From Alphaproteobacteria bacterium (GTDB lineage: Bacteria; Pseudomonadota; Alphaproteobacteria; UBA828): a stretch of DNA of 64,000 nucleotides. The notes beneath the pieces are model-generated. The model was not told where the DNA came from. It saw only the letters and a program-made list of their open reading frames with translations, and did no database searches. Shown here piece after piece: positions 41,193-49,041 of this stretch. A program made the translations under genes and the position numbers. Location of the stretch: positions 124,001 through 188,000 of the forward strand of contig JAJDUK010000031.1 of the NCBI GenBank assembly GCA_022826665.1. The letters are read 5' to 3'. Position 1 is the stretch's first letter; each line of letters starts with the position of its first letter.

Positions 41193-42131
41193 CTAGTGGA
41201 GAGGGATGTTCGGCCCGGTCAGGGTCTTGAGCGCGTAGTCAGGTTCCTCGACTCTGGAGAAGCCGACCCTGGACAACCACTCGTCCGTGGAAATCCCGAG
41301 GATATCCGTTTCTGAGGTCATGTTCGTGAACGCGCCGGACGGCAGGGTCACGTAGGGAGCGCACGCCAGCGCACAGCCCACATGGTTCTTCGGAATGTGG
41401 GACGCCTTCCAGCCGATGTAGATCTTCTTGTAGCGCGCGCCCTGATTCTCGCCGCACAGATACGCCGCATAGGCGATCCTGTTGAGCCTGTTGTCGAGTC
41501 TGGTTCTCACCGACTCTTCCTCGTCTCCCGCGAGGTGCATGATTCCCGTGTCTTCCATGAAGAGGCACGCGTGATTGTCGCGATCTTCCGCGATCGCAAA
41601 GCCTAGCGCGCACCAGATCCACATGTTGCCGTCCGAGACCATGCTGGTGCGGTATTTTTCCGCGCAAACGACCATGGCCCCTTCCTGCGGCGGGAAATGC
41701 CGCGCGTCGGCGACGCCGAAGAGTTGCCGGGTCGCGTCGCGCAACGGAATCAGGGAGTAGATGGGAATGTTCTCGATGCGCCCGACGGGATACGTCTTGC
41801 CGATGCGGGAATCGACGGCCAGGTCGTAGCCCCAAATCGCCCCATTGACGCCACTGAACGACGACGCCTGCAGCATGTTGACCTGGCCGATATAGGAATC
41901 GTTACACTCGGCGCGATCGTAGGACACGATTTCGGCCATGCCCTGGTCCAAATCCTCCTCGAACGGAAAACCGGGAAACTGCTCCAGGTTTACGGCACCT
42001 GTCGAAAGCAGGATGGTCGATATGTAGGATCCCGGCTGACCCGTCGCCGTCGGCTCCTGATATCCCCCGCAGCTGCTCGCCGTCGTGTTGCGACAATTCC
42101 GGACGATCTCTTCTATACGAGCGTCAGCCAT
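41193..42131 (-). CDS. hdcA: Pyruvoyl-dependent histidine decarboxylase family protein
   Basis: 312 residues, the length of the proenzyme that self-cleaves into beta and alpha chains and makes a pyruvoyl cofactor. EIVSYDRAECNDSYIGQVN and LQASSFSGVNG match the corresponding region of Lactobacillus 30a HdcA (YDRAE, IGQIN, TASSFTG); the Ser90-Ser91 pair is the expected cleavage site. FMEDTG supplies the proton-donor Glu (E193, equivalent to E197 of HdcA) and CAPYVTLPSG the C-terminal conserved block. It should decarboxylate histidine or a close analogue without PLP. ATG 42129-42131 follows AAGGA; IclR precedes by 12 nt and potA follows by 30 nt. Confidence 0.88.
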   Translation of the reverse strand: MADARIEEIVRNCRNTTASSCGGYQEPTATGQPGSYISTILLSTGAVNLEQFPGFPFEEDLDQGMAEIVSYDRAECNDSYIGQVNMLQASSFSGVNGAIWGYDLAVDSRIGKTYPVGRIENIPIYSLIPLRDATRQLFGVADARHFPPQEGAMVVCAEKYRTSMVSDGNMWIWCALGFAIAEDRDNHACLFMEDTGIMHLAGDEEESVRTRLDNRLNRIAYAAYLCGENQGARYKKIYIGWKASHIPKNHVGCALACAPYVTLPSGAFTNMTSETDILGISTDEWLSRVGFSRVEEPDYALKTLTGPNIPLH

Positions 42132-42143
42132 CGCGCCGTTCCT

Positions 42144-42905
42144 TCAGGCCGTGAATCCGAGCCGCCTGCCGAGATCGGCAGCGGCCTCGGCCAGTTTCTG
42201 CTTGATGCGGGTGGGCTCCATGGGGCGGAAGCGGTCCGCGAGCCCGGTGATGCCGACTGAGTAGAGCACGTAGCCGCCGTTCACGCGGATCGGGTGGCCG
42301 TAGCTCAACACGCCGGCGTCGAGTTCGTTGTCGCAGACCGCCACGCCGTCAGCGCGGATCTGCGCGAGCTCGTCGAGGATGTCGGTTTCCTCGACCTTGG
42401 TCTTGTCCGTGAAGCGCGTGCGCGGGCGCGACAGGTAGCGGGCGACGAAGGCCTCGTCCTGAAACGCGAGGAGCGCCTTGCCGCTGGCCGCCGCGTGCAA
42501 CGGCAGCTGCCGCCCCGGCTGCACGAAGGCGCGGTCCGAGCCCGAGGGCTGCTCCATCAGCACGGATTCCGCGAAGTCGCCGTTCAGCCGGGCCAGATGG
42601 GCGGTCTCGCCAAACTCCGCAACCAGCCCGTCGAGGACGGACTTGGCGAGCCCCGCATAGCCCGCACGGTCCATGGTCGTGTGCAGCAGGGTCTGCAGGC
42701 GCGGCCCGGTCACGTAGCTCTTGGTGCCGGGCGCGCTCCGCAGCAGGTCGAGGTCCACGAGCCCCCGGATCAAGCGGTGCGCCGTTCCCGGCTGCAGGTT
42801 CATCTCCCGCGCGATGTCGGTGAGCGTCAGGCCGGTCTTGGCCCGCGCAACCGTCTCGAGAACCCGGATGTACCGGCCCAGCGGCTTGTCGTTGCTATCG
42901 CTCAT
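42144..42905 (-). CDS. IclR-family transcriptional regulator
   Basis: 253 residues: winged helix-turn-helix (about 12-70, GLTLTDIAREMNLQPGTAHRLIRGLVDLDLL) and the IclR effector-binding GAF-like domain (HLARLNGDFAESVLMEQPSG to GITGLADRF). It is embedded between the molybdenum-hydroxylase and decarboxylase genes, so it probably senses a pathway intermediate and controls the run; candidate operators are at 51117-51147 and 52664-52676. ATG 42905 gives the usual IclR length; ATG 42935, inside the coxL-type gene end, is an alternative. Confidence 0.9.
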   Translation of the reverse strand: MSDSNDKPLGRYIRVLETVARAKTGLTLTDIAREMNLQPGTAHRLIRGLVDLDLLRSAPGTKSYVTGPRLQTLLHTTMDRAGYAGLAKSVLDGLVAEFGETAHLARLNGDFAESVLMEQPSGSDRAFVQPGRQLPLHAAASGKALLAFQDEAFVARYLSRPRTRFTDKTKVEETDILDELAQIRADGVAVCDNELDAGVLSYGHPIRVNGGYVLYSVGITGLADRFRPMEPTRIKQKLAEAAADLGRRLGFTA

Positions 42906-42924
42906 CGCCCGCGCCGTCGGGTTG

Positions 42925-45246
42925 TCAGGAGGCATCGCGCTGCTGCAACGCCGTGACCACGCGTTCCGGCGTGATCGGCATCTCGAACACGCGCACGCCG
43001 ATGGCGTCGGCGACCGCGTTGGCGATGGCCGGTGCAACGGCGGTCATGGCCGGCTCGCCGATGCCCTTGGCGCCGAAGGGCCCGACGCCGCTACGGGATT
43101 CGAGGATGATGCACTCGACGTTCGGCATATCCATCGCCGTCGGCATCAGGTATTCGCTGAACGACGGCGTGACCAGCCGGCCCTCCTCGTAGAGCATCTC
43201 CTCGCTGAGCGCATAGCCTTGGCCGTTCTGCGCACCGCCCTGGATCTGACCCTCGACCGCGGCCGGGTTGATGCACTGGCCGACATCGTGGGCGGCCACG
43301 CTCTTCAGCACCTCGACCTCGCCGGTCTCCACGTCGACCGAGACCTCGACCGCGTGCGCGCCGTAGGCATAGTCCGGGTGGGCCTGGCCCTGGCCGGTCT
43401 CGGGATCGAGAAAGTCGCCGAACGGCGCGCGGAAGATCGCGAGCTCCGAACGGTGGATGCCCTCGGCCGCGCAGGTGCGCACCAGGTCGACCAGCGGCAT
43501 GGTCTTTTCCGGCCTGTCGATGACGAAGACCTCGTTGAAGGCCATGTCGATCTCGTCCGGCGTCACGCCGAACTCTTGCGCTGCGCGCTCGGCCAGCCGG
43601 GCGCGCAGCCCTTCGGCCGCCTGCTTGGCGGCGTTGCCTGTCATGTAGAGCGCGCGCGTCGCCGTGGTGGTGCCGGCGAGGGGGGTCACGGCGGAATCAC
43701 TATTGTAGATGACCACGTTGTCCAGGGTGACGCCCAGCACCTCCACCGCGATCTGGCCGAGCGCCGAGATCTGCCCGGCGCCGATGTCGGTGACGCCGGA
43801 GCGCACCACCACGGTGCCGTCCATCTCGACTCCCACCCAGGCCTCCGAGGTGTCGTGCAGGAAGGTGAGGCGGCCGTAGCTCTGCTGGTAGCAGGCGAGG
43901 CCGCGGCCGGTCCGGATCGGCCCGTCCGAGGCAGTGGGCTCGCCCAGCCCGGCCCAGGCCTTCTCCGCGCACTGCTCGGTCCAGATCGCGCTCGGCGGCA
44001 CGAAGCCCGTGGACATGGGCTCGCCGGTCTTCAGGAAGTTCCGTCGCCGAAGCTTCAGGCGGTCGATGCTGAGCGTGTTGGCGATCTCGTCCATCTGCTG
44101 CTCGTAGGCCGCGCAGGCCTGTAGCGCGCCGAAGCCGCGGAAGGCGCTGGTGTACATATTGTTGGTCGCCACCGCCTTGGCGAAGACGTTGAGGTTGTCC
44201 ACCCGGTAGGGGCCGGGCGCCGCCACCAGCGCGTAGAGGATGACGTAGGGGCTGAGGAAAACGTAGGCGCCGGCATCGGCGATCATGTTCACGTCGAGGG
44301 CGGTGATCTTGCCCTCCTTCGTGACGCCGGTGCGGTAGGTCAGGATGAAGGGGTGGCGCTTGCCGTGGCCCACGAAGGAATCCTCGCGCGAGTACTCCAG
44401 CCGCACCGGCCGCCCGGTCTGCTTGGCGAGCAGCGCGAGATAGACCTCGACGGTCAGGTCCTCCTTGCCGCCGAAACCGCCGCCCACCAGCGCGCCGCGC
44501 ACGCGGACCTTGTTGTGGGGCACACCGAGAGCGTCGGCGATGGGCCGGAAGTGCTCGATCACCTGGGTCGAGACCCGGATGTTGACCACGTCGTTCTCGT
44601 CCACCCAGGCGAGGCCCACCTCCGGCTCCAGGAAGGCGTGCTCCTGGAACGGGGTCCTGTAGGTGTTCTCGACGATCAGGTCGGCCCTGGCGAAGCCCGC
44701 CTCGACATCGCCCTTCCTGATCTTGCGCTCGGCGACGATGTTGTCGCGGCCGTAGACCAGCGGCGCGCCCGGCTTCAGCGCCTCCAGGGTGTCGTAGACG
44801 CCGGGGATCGGTTCCAGCTCGAACTCGATCAGCTCCGCCGCGTGGTCGGCGATGTCGCGGGTCTCCGCCGCGATCAGCGCCAGCGGCTCGCCGAAGTAGC
44901 GCACCCGGTCCCTCACCAGAATCGGCTGGTCGGTATCGAGGCGCTTCTGGCCGGTCTGGCCGGGGATGTCGGTGGCGGCCGTGCGGTCGGCGAGGTCGTC
45001 GGCGGTGAGCACGCAGGCGACGCCGGTGAGCGCCCGTGCCTTCGAGACATCGAGGCGCACGAGGCGTGCGCTCGCGATATCGGCGCGCAGCACCCGCATG
45101 TGCAGCATGTTCGGCATCACGTAATCGCCGGCGTAGGGCGTGCGGCCCGTGACCTTGCCCGGCGCGTCGGTGCGGGTCAGCGGCTTGCCGACCTGCCGAA
45201 ACTGGACGTTGGCCAATGTCCCCGGATCCATGTCGGTGTGGGTCAT
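42925..45246 (-). CDS. Molybdenum hydroxylase large subunit (xanthine dehydrogenase type)
   Basis: 773 residues, the Mo-cofactor chain of a three-subunit hydroxylase. Hammerhead domain (about 20-135), then VGGGFGGKEDLTVEV, the SAFRGFGALQ loop (with Phe before Arg as in xanthine dehydrogenase/4-hydroxybenzoyl-CoA reductase types rather than CO dehydrogenase), and GAKGIGEPAM with the catalytic Glu. It hydroxylates an aromatic N-heterocycle or aldehyde carbon with water. Start ATG overlaps the small-subunit stop by ATGA. The neighbouring hydantoinase suggests the product is a cyclic ureide. Confidence 0.92.
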   Translation of the reverse strand: MTHTDMDPGTLANVQFRQVGKPLTRTDAPGKVTGRTPYAGDYVMPNMLHMRVLRADIASARLVRLDVSKARALTGVACVLTADDLADRTAATDIPGQTGQKRLDTDQPILVRDRVRYFGEPLALIAAETRDIADHAAELIEFELEPIPGVYDTLEALKPGAPLVYGRDNIVAERKIRKGDVEAGFARADLIVENTYRTPFQEHAFLEPEVGLAWVDENDVVNIRVSTQVIEHFRPIADALGVPHNKVRVRGALVGGGFGGKEDLTVEVYLALLAKQTGRPVRLEYSREDSFVGHGKRHPFILTYRTGVTKEGKITALDVNMIADAGAYVFLSPYVILYALVAAPGPYRVDNLNVFAKAVATNNMYTSAFRGFGALQACAAYEQQMDEIANTLSIDRLKLRRRNFLKTGEPMSTGFVPPSAIWTEQCAEKAWAGLGEPTASDGPIRTGRGLACYQQSYGRLTFLHDTSEAWVGVEMDGTVVVRSGVTDIGAGQISALGQIAVEVLGVTLDNVVIYNSDSAVTPLAGTTTATRALYMTGNAAKQAAEGLRARLAERAAQEFGVTPDEIDMAFNEVFVIDRPEKTMPLVDLVRTCAAEGIHRSELAIFRAPFGDFLDPETGQGQAHPDYAYGAHAVEVSVDVETGEVEVLKSVAAHDVGQCINPAAVEGQIQGGAQNGQGYALSEEMLYEEGRLVTPSFSEYLMPTAMDMPNVECIILESRSGVGPFGAKGIGEPAMTAVAPAIANAVADAIGVRVFEMPITPERVVTALQQRDAS

Positions 45247-45731
45247 GGTGCACCTCCCTCGGCGCGCATGTCGTCGGCCGCGTCGGCGATCGCCTCGAAG
45301 ATCTTGGTGTAGCCGGTGCAGCGGCAGAGATTACCGCTCAGCCCTAGGCGAATGTCGTCCTCGCTCGGCTCCGGGTGCTCGTCGATGATCGCCTTGGCCG
45401 CGATGATGATGCCCGGAATGCAGTAGCCGCACTGGGCGGCGCCGCCGTCGGCGAAGGCCTTCTGCAGCGGGTGCGGCGCATCCAGGTCGCCGAGGCCGGA
45501 GACGGTGGTGATCTCCTTGCCTGCAGCCATCCAGGCCAGCGTCAGGCAGCTGTCCACGGCCATGCCGTCGAGCAGCACGGCGCAGGCGCCGCAGTCGCCC
45601 TTCTCGCAGCCGCACTTCACCTCCATGTGGCCGAGGTGGCGCAGTGCTTCGAGGAGCGTGCGATGGGCGGGGAAGCGCCCTTCCTCCTCGCGGCCGTTGA
45701 TGCGGAGCGTGATGGTCCTTGTCTCAGGCAT
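45243..45731 (-). CDS. Molybdenum hydroxylase small subunit (2x 2Fe-2S)
   Basis: 162 residues. The plant-type ferredoxin domain has CGCEKGDCGACAVLLDG plus a fourth Cys in DSCLTLAW; the C-terminal helical domain has CGYC and CRCTGY, giving two 2Fe-2S clusters that pass electrons from the Mo centre to FAD. ATG 45731 is preferred because GGGAG lies nine bases upstream; GTG 45740 is possible. It is 13 nt after the FAD subunit and overlaps the large subunit by 4 nt. Confidence 0.93.
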   Translation of the reverse strand: MPETRTITLRINGREEEGRFPAHRTLLEALRHLGHMEVKCGCEKGDCGACAVLLDGMAVDSCLTLAWMAAGKEITTVSGLGDLDAPHPLQKAFADGGAAQCGYCIPGIIIAAKAIIDEHPEPSEDDIRLGLSGNLCRCTGYTKIFEAIADAADDMRAEGGAP

Positions 45732-45744
45732 GAGCGTCACTCCC

Positions 45745-46611
45745 TCAGGCCAGCCGGTCCCACGCCTGGGTCACCAGGCGCCGGGTCAGGGCTTCGACCG
45801 TGTGGCGGCGGTAGCCGGCGGAGGCCCGGATGTCGTCGATGGGTGTGCATGTGCTGGCGGCTGCTTCCGCCGCCTCGTCGATCAGCGCGGGCGTCAGCGC
45901 CTGACCTTCCAGCACCGCCTCCGCCTCCTTGACGCGGCGCACGACGGGCGCGACGGAGGCAAGCGCGATCCGCGCCCTGCTGCACGTGCCGTCCGCCACC
46001 GAGAGCGTGACCGCCACGCCGGTGACGGTGATGGCGTCGCCCTTGCGTCGCGCCAGCTTGTAGAAGGTGTTCGCCGAGTTCTCCGGCAAGCGCGGCCAGG
46101 AGATCCGGGTAATCAGCTCGTCCGGCCGCCGCGCGTCCTGCTTGTAGCCGAGGTAGTAGTCGTCCAGCGCCAGCGTGCGCGTGGCGCTCGCGCTCGCCAG
46201 CGTCAGCTCGGCATCGAGGGTCAGCAACGGCGGCACCAGGTCCGCCGCCGGTGAGCCGCTCGCGATGTTGCCGGCGACCGTCCCGGTGTTGCGCACCATC
46301 AGCCCGCCGAAGAGCCGCGCGGCCTCGATCAGCGAGGGCGCCTCGTGGGCGATCTCGGGCGAGCGCAGCAGGTCGCTCACCGTGGTGCGGCCACCGATGG
46401 AGATGCGCTCTGGCCCGAACTCCATGCCGAGCAGCTCGTCGACCTCGCCGAGGCCCACCATCCGGTCGGGCCGCTCGCGCTTCGCGCGAATGTCGACGAT
46501 CAGGTTCGTGCCGCCTGCGATGGGGAGCACGGTCTCGCCGCCGCCGTTCGCGAGCGCCGCGAGGGCGCCATCCAGGGTCGTGGGGATGTCCAGTTCGAAG
46601 GGCGCGTACAT
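45745..46611 (-). CDS. Molybdenum hydroxylase FAD subunit (CoxM type)
   Basis: 288 residues. FAD-binding PCMH-type motifs LPIAGGTNLIVDIRAK and VRNTGTVAGNIASGSPAADL hold the flavin, followed by the CO-dehydrogenase flavoprotein C-terminal domain (about 180-285). Start ATG 46609-46611 follows AGGAGG. It is the first gene of the subunit trio, 26 nt after the SDR gene. Confidence 0.93.
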   Translation of the reverse strand: MYAPFELDIPTTLDGALAALANGGGETVLPIAGGTNLIVDIRAKRERPDRMVGLGEVDELLGMEFGPERISIGGRTTVSDLLRSPEIAHEAPSLIEAARLFGGLMVRNTGTVAGNIASGSPAADLVPPLLTLDAELTLASASATRTLALDDYYLGYKQDARRPDELITRISWPRLPENSANTFYKLARRKGDAITVTGVAVTLSVADGTCSRARIALASVAPVVRRVKEAEAVLEGQALTPALIDEAAEAAASTCTPIDDIRASAGYRRHTVEALTRRLVTQAWDRLA

Positions 46612-46637
46612 CGCGAATCCTCCTGCCTCTGCCCGCG

Positions 46638-47420
46638 CTACACGTCCCAGCCGCCGTCGACCGTGATGGCCTGGCCGGTGATCTGGCGGCTGTCCTCGCT
46701 CGCCATGAACAGCACGGCGTTGGCCACGTCCTGGCAGGTGGTGACACGCTTCAGGCACATCTCCTGAACGTATTCGTCGTACACCTCGTCGATGGTCCAG
46801 CCGCGCACTCGGGCTTTCTCCTCGCAGAGCTTTTGCATGCGCGGCGTCTCGACGATGCCGGGGCAGACGGCGTTGACGTTGACGTTGTACTTGCCGACCT
46901 CCAGCGCGACCGTGCGCGTGATCCCGCGCACCGCCCATTTGGAGGCGCTGTAGGCGGTCCGCATGGCATAGCCGCGCAGGCCCGAGGTGCCGCCGATGTT
47001 GACGATCTTGCCGCTCTTCTGCGCGATCATGGTCGGCACCACGTGCTTGATGGGCAGGAAGGTGCCGATCTCGTTGGCCCTGATGACGTAGTCGAAGTCA
47101 GCCACGTCGATGTCCTGCACCGGCGTCTCGATGGGCCCGGTGACGCCCGCGATGTTGACCAGGATGTCGATGCGCCCGTCGAAGGCTTCGAGGGCCTTGT
47201 CGACCACCGCCTTGACCTCGGCATCTTCGGTCACGTCGCAGGCCGCGACGTGCGCCTCCCGCCCCAGCGCACGCACGTCCGCGGCGACCTGTTCGAGCGG
47301 CTCGGTGTCGCGGGCGGTCAGCACGACATCGGCGCCCTCGCGCGCGAGTGTCGTCGTGATGGCCGCGCCCATGCCCTTCGCGGCGCCGGTGACGATCGCC
47401 TTCTTGCCATCCACTTTCAC
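46638..47420 (-). CDS. Short-chain dehydrogenase/reductase
   Basis: 260 residues of classical SDR: TGAAKGMG cofactor motif, acidic residue after beta-2 replaced by ARDTEPLEQ context (NADP or NAD preference uncertain), NIAGV, and the catalytic YSASK with upstream Ser (GGTSGLRG). In this operon it probably interconverts an alcohol and aldehyde/ketone intermediate. Start GTG 47418-47420 with GGAG nine bases before; 25 nt after hyuB. Confidence 0.9.
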   Translation of the reverse strand: MKVDGKKAIVTGAAKGMGAAITTTLAREGADVVLTARDTEPLEQVAADVRALGREAHVAACDVTEDAEVKAVVDKALEAFDGRIDILVNIAGVTGPIETPVQDIDVADFDYVIRANEIGTFLPIKHVVPTMIAQKSGKIVNIGGTSGLRGYAMRTAYSASKWAVRGITRTVALEVGKYNVNVNAVCPGIVETPRMQKLCEEKARVRGWTIDEVYDEYVQEMCLKRVTTCQDVANAVLFMASEDSRQITGQAITVDGGWDV

Positions 47421-47445
47421 TGCACTTTTCTCCTGCTTGCGTCGC

Positions 47446-49041
47446 TCATCGGCCCTTGGTCTCGGGCTGCCCGTAACCGCCGCCGCCGCAGCTCTCGACG
47501 ATCACCACGTCGTCCCTGTCGAGGCGGAGGTTCGCCTTGCCCGGCATGTCCTCCCGGCTGCCGTCCGCACGCGCGATGGTCACGCGGAAGGGCGCCCCGT
47601 CCTCGCCTCCCTGCAGGCCGTAAGGCGGCACCACGCGGCGCTCGAACATCGAGGTCACCGACATGTCGTCGGTGAGCACCCGGTAGGCGCGGTGCAATCC
47701 CTCGCCGCCCTGCTGCCGGCCGGCACCGCCCGAGCCCCGGCGCAGGCGCTGGCTCTCGATGCGGATGGGGAACTCGGCTTCCACCACTTCGGCCGGCGTG
47801 TTCATCACGTTGGACATGTGGACGCGCACCACCGGCGCGCCGTCGCGGTCGTGCCGCGCGCCCTCGCCGCCGCCGTGGACCTCATAGAGCGTGGTCCAGG
47901 CGCCGTCGGCCCGCCTGCCGCCGAACAGCACCAGGCCCGACGTGGTCGGCCCGCCGGCGGAGATGCGCTCCGGCCCCACGGCTTCGAAGGCCTTGAACAC
48001 GGCGTCGGCGATCCGCTGCGAGGTCTCGTGGTTGCCGCCCACCACCGGGCTCTCCGGCCCCGGATCGAGCAGGGAACCGGGGCGGGTCACGATCTCCAGC
48101 GGGCGGTAGCAGCCGCCGCTCGGCTGGATCTCGGGGCCGAACAGCGTCTTCACCACATAGAAGACCGAGGCCGCGGCGATGAAGGGCGTGGTGTTCACCG
48201 GCCCCCGCGCCGCGTCGTCGGTCCCGGAGAAGTCGAAGCGGGCGCCGTCGCCAGCGATGGTGACGCGCACGCGGACGGCGACCGGCCCGCCGCCGCCGGC
48301 ATCGTCGTCCAGCCAGTCCGCGCCTTCGTAGGTACCGTCAGGAATCGCGGTGAGGGCCGCGCGCATCTGCGCCTCGGCCCGGTCGTGGATCGCGGCGATG
48401 GCGGCCAATACCGTCTCCCGCCCGTGCTCCGCGCAGACGTGCTGAACGCGCTCGTCTGCGGCCCGGCTGGCGGCGACCTGCGCCAGGATGTCGCCCTCGC
48501 GCTCGTCGGCGCCCCGCACGTTGGCACAGATCATGTCGAGCTTCTCGCGGTCGGGGCCTGCGGCGGTGAACAGCCGGAAGGGCGGGATGCGCAGCCCCTC
48601 CTGCCAGGCGTCGGTGGCGCCGGCGACGTAGCTGCCGGGCACCGCGCCGCCGATATCCGCCCAGTGGGCCAGGCTCGCCGCGAAGGCCACGATGGCGCCG
48701 TCCACGAAGATCGGCCGGATCGCCTTCACGTCGGGCAGGTGGTTGCCGCCCACCTCGGGCAGGTTGAGGAACCAGACATCGCTCGGCTCCAGCCTGTCGC
48801 GCGGCACCCGCTTCAGGAACTCGCGCACGGTGAAGCTCATCACCCCCATGTGCATGGGGATGTCGCGGCCCTGGGCGATGAGGTGGCCGTCCGCGTCGGT
48901 CAGCGCCGAGGAGAGATCGCCGGCCTCGCGCAGCAGCGGCGAGCGGGCCGAGCGCATGACCACGAGCGACATTTCCTCCGCCGTCGCCGACAGCGCGTGG
49001 CGGATGACCTCCAGGGTGATGGGGTCCACGGCGCCGCTCAT
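47446..49041 (-). CDS. hyuB: Hydantoinase B / N-methylhydantoinase beta subunit
   Basis: 531 residues of the HyuB/oxoprolinase C-terminal family (DPITLEVIRHALSATAEEMSLVV, GGNHLPDVKAI, VVGGNHETSQRIADAVFKA). With HyuA it forms an ATP-dependent amidohydrolase that opens five-membered cyclic ureides or lactams (hydantoin, N-methylhydantoin, oxoproline); acetone and acetophenone carboxylases are related, so a carboxylase is possible. ATGA overlap with hyuA proves close coupling. Confidence 0.93.
   Translation of the reverse strand: MSGAVDPITLEVIRHALSATAEEMSLVVMRSARSPLLREAGDLSSALTDADGHLIAQGRDIPMHMGVMSFTVREFLKRVPRDRLEPSDVWFLNLPEVGGNHLPDVKAIRPIFVDGAIVAFAASLAHWADIGGAVPGSYVAGATDAWQEGLRIPPFRLFTAAGPDREKLDMICANVRGADEREGDILAQVAASRAADERVQHVCAEHGRETVLAAIAAIHDRAEAQMRAALTAIPDGTYEGADWLDDDAGGGGPVAVRVRVTIAGDGARFDFSGTDDAARGPVNTTPFIAAASVFYVVKTLFGPEIQPSGGCYRPLEIVTRPGSLLDPGPESPVVGGNHETSQRIADAVFKAFEAVGPERISAGGPTTSGLVLFGGRRADGAWTTLYEVHGGGEGARHDRDGAPVVRVHMSNVMNTPAEVVEAEFPIRIESQRLRRGSGGAGRQQGGEGLHRAYRVLTDDMSVTSMFERRVVPPYGLQGGEDGAPFRVTIARADGSREDMPGKANLRLDRDDVVIVESCGGGGYGQPETKGR

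Noticed and set aside
45243-46611. Carbon-monoxide dehydrogenase (true CoxSM)
   Set aside because: The matching large subunit has SAFRGFG, not the AYRCSFR loop of CO dehydrogenase, so I call it a generic molybdenum hydroxylase.
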